DNA of 6,936 nucleotides from Gammaproteobacteria bacterium (GTDB lineage: Bacteria > Pseudomonadota > Gammaproteobacteria > J044). The position numbers and the translations under genes are program-made. The notes under the pieces were generated by a model. It was not told the DNA's origin, did no database searches, and saw only the letters and a program-made list of their open reading frames with translations. Below are positions 6,148 to 6,936 of the stretch, piece after piece (positions within the stretch are counted from its first letter, which is position 1; the number at the start of each line of letters is the position of its first letter). Location of the stretch: contig RFHG01000067.1 of assembly GCA_003696465.1 (NCBI GenBank), positions 1-6,936 of the forward strand. The letters run 5' to 3'.

Positions 6148-6936
6148 TCAGGCGCTGGTGGCCTCGGCGAGGAAGCCGTGCTTGCGCAGCATTTTCAGCC
6201 AGCGCGGTGCGTTTCGGGCAACAACCAACGCCTCGTAGTCGATGGTGCTGTCCTTGTAAGGGGTGCCGTCGCGGAGCATGGCATAGATAATGCGCAGCAT
6301 CTTGTGGGCCAAGGCGACGATGGCCTTGTTGTGCCCCTTGCGGATCTTCAGGGACTCGAACTTGGCCTTGAGACCGCAGCGCGTTCGGGCCGCTGCCTGA
6401 GCAAATTCAGACAGCAACCGGCGCACCCAGGGATTTCCCCGTCGGATCCGTCCACTCTTGCGCTTGCCGGCGCTTTCGTTGTTGCCCGGGCAGATACCCA
6501 CCCAAGAGGCGATACGCTCGGCGCTGCCGAAGACCGCCATGTCCCCCCCGATCTCGACCAGCAGCATGGCCGCTCCCGGGCGGTCGACCCCTGGGAGGGT
6601 CTCGAGGAGATCCAACAGTGGGGCATGAGCCTTGAGTGCGTCCAGCAGGTAGCGATCCATCCGGGCGATGCGTTGTTCGAGTTGCTCGATGTGCTCGAGG
6701 ATCTCCGCGGCCACGAAGCGATGCGTCTCACTGAGGTCGTCCGTACTCAAGGCCTCCAGCAGTTCCTCCCGGCTGGCCCGCAGGCGTCCCTTGCGATCGA
6801 GCACCTCATGCAGGGGAAGCCCCTCGAGCAAGCCCTTGATCATGGCGCGTGCCGCCTGGCCGTGAATATCGGAGACCACGACACTGAGCCGGATGCCCGC
6901 ATCGGTCAGCACCTTGTGCAGGCGGTTCTTCTCGGC
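6148..6936 (-). mobile_element. IS110-family insertion sequence, right (3') part
   Basis: The element is recognised by its transposase, which enters from beyond position 6936 and ends at 6148. The true right end lies somewhere in about 6057-6147. IS110 elements lack terminal inverted repeats and usually make no target duplication, so the boundary is not visible. The 5' part, including the N-terminal catalytic domain and any upstream guide-RNA region, is outside the window. A REP-like palindrome lies about 100 bp beyond the transposase stop; several IS110-family elements are known to insert into REP sequences. Confidence 0.75.
6148..6936 (-). CDS. IS110-family transposase (RNA-guided DEDD recombinase type), C-terminal part
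   Basis: The frame stays open to the window edge, giving 262 codons; the GTG at 6912 is not a real start, because the upstream residues AEKNRLHKV continue the family pattern. From the N-terminal side the fragment shows the end of the RuvC-like DEDD domain (LTDAGIRLSVVVSDIHG) and a coiled-coil helix (EILEHIEQLEQRIARMD). The C-terminal Tnp domain (Transposase_20) follows: ETLPGVDRPGAAMLLVEIG, then FGSAERIASWVGICPGNNESAGKRKSG and RRGNPWVRRLL. The conserved catalytic serine is probably the one in ESAGK (codon 6472-6474). IS110 recombinases move a circular intermediate using a structured noncoding bridge RNA made by the element. The visible part is intact, without stops or frameshifts. I favour the long-protein IS110 subgroup, whose guide RNA lies before the gene and so outside this window; the IS1111 subgroup is not excluded. 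Confidence 0.93.
   Translation of the reverse strand, partial: AEKNRLHKVLTDAGIRLSVVVSDIHGQAARAMIKGLLEGLPLHEVLDRKGRLRASREELLEALSTDDLSETHRFVAAEILEHIEQLEQRIARMDRYLLDALKAHAPLLDLLETLPGVDRPGAAMLLVEIGGDMAVFGSAERIASWVGICPGNNESAGKRKSGRIRRGNPWVRRLLSEFAQAAARTRCGLKAKFESLKIRKGHNKAIVALAHKMLRIIYAMLRDGTPYKDSTIDYEALVVARNAPRWLKMLRKHGFLAEATSA

Noticed and set aside
6132..6153. GCCTGA/TCAGGC inverted repeat over the transposase stop as a terminator
   Set aside because: The loop is 10 nt, the stem is only 6 bp and no T-tract follows on either strand; it also competes with the ATCAGGC/GCCTGAT pairing.

Overview
The window looks like part of a GC-rich proteobacterial chromosome, most likely a gammaproteobacterium. 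The reasons are an OxyR with the exact E. coli spacing of its redox cysteines, a CpdA-type cyclic-nucleotide phosphodiesterase, TolC/HlyD-type envelope genes and an IS110-family transposase. Genus cannot be fixed from the sequence; a Chromatiales-like sulfur- or methane-oxidising lineage is only a guess from the gene set.

Layout. Positions 1-1453 (+) hold the 3' end of a TolC-family outer-membrane efflux gene, overlapped by 4 bp by a short periplasmic adaptor gene. Facing it, with only 6 bp between the stop codons, is a metallophosphoesterase resembling cpdA (-). Divergent from that gene is oxyR (+, 2434-3387). A 133-bp gap follows. It carries a near-complete OxyR operator (ATAG-N7-CTAT-N7-ATTG-N7-CAAT), a -10 element and a leader hairpin. 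Next is a three-gene unit: a rubredoxin-less rubrerythrin (3521-3940), a GlpC/HdrD-like iron-sulfur oxidoreductase (4008-5336) and a DUF3501 protein (5348-5935). A GNRA-capped intrinsic terminator lies between the first two genes and may make the rubrerythrin mRNA more abundant than the rest. From 5936 to 6147 there is a repeat-rich spacer with a short tandem repeat, several perfect hairpins and a REP-like palindrome. After it comes the C-terminal part of an IS110-family transposase (-), which runs off the right edge.

How the genes may work together. The centre of the window reads as a peroxide-response locus: the sensor-regulator OxyR, its probable operator, and a target operon. In that operon a diiron peroxidase could receive electrons from the iron-sulfur protein encoded next to it, in place of the missing rubredoxin domain. 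DUF3501 would be an uncharacterised third component. The operator and gene order are seen in the sequence; the electron-transfer scheme is inference. This rubrerythrin/Fe-S/DUF3501 module is the best candidate here for an undescribed system.
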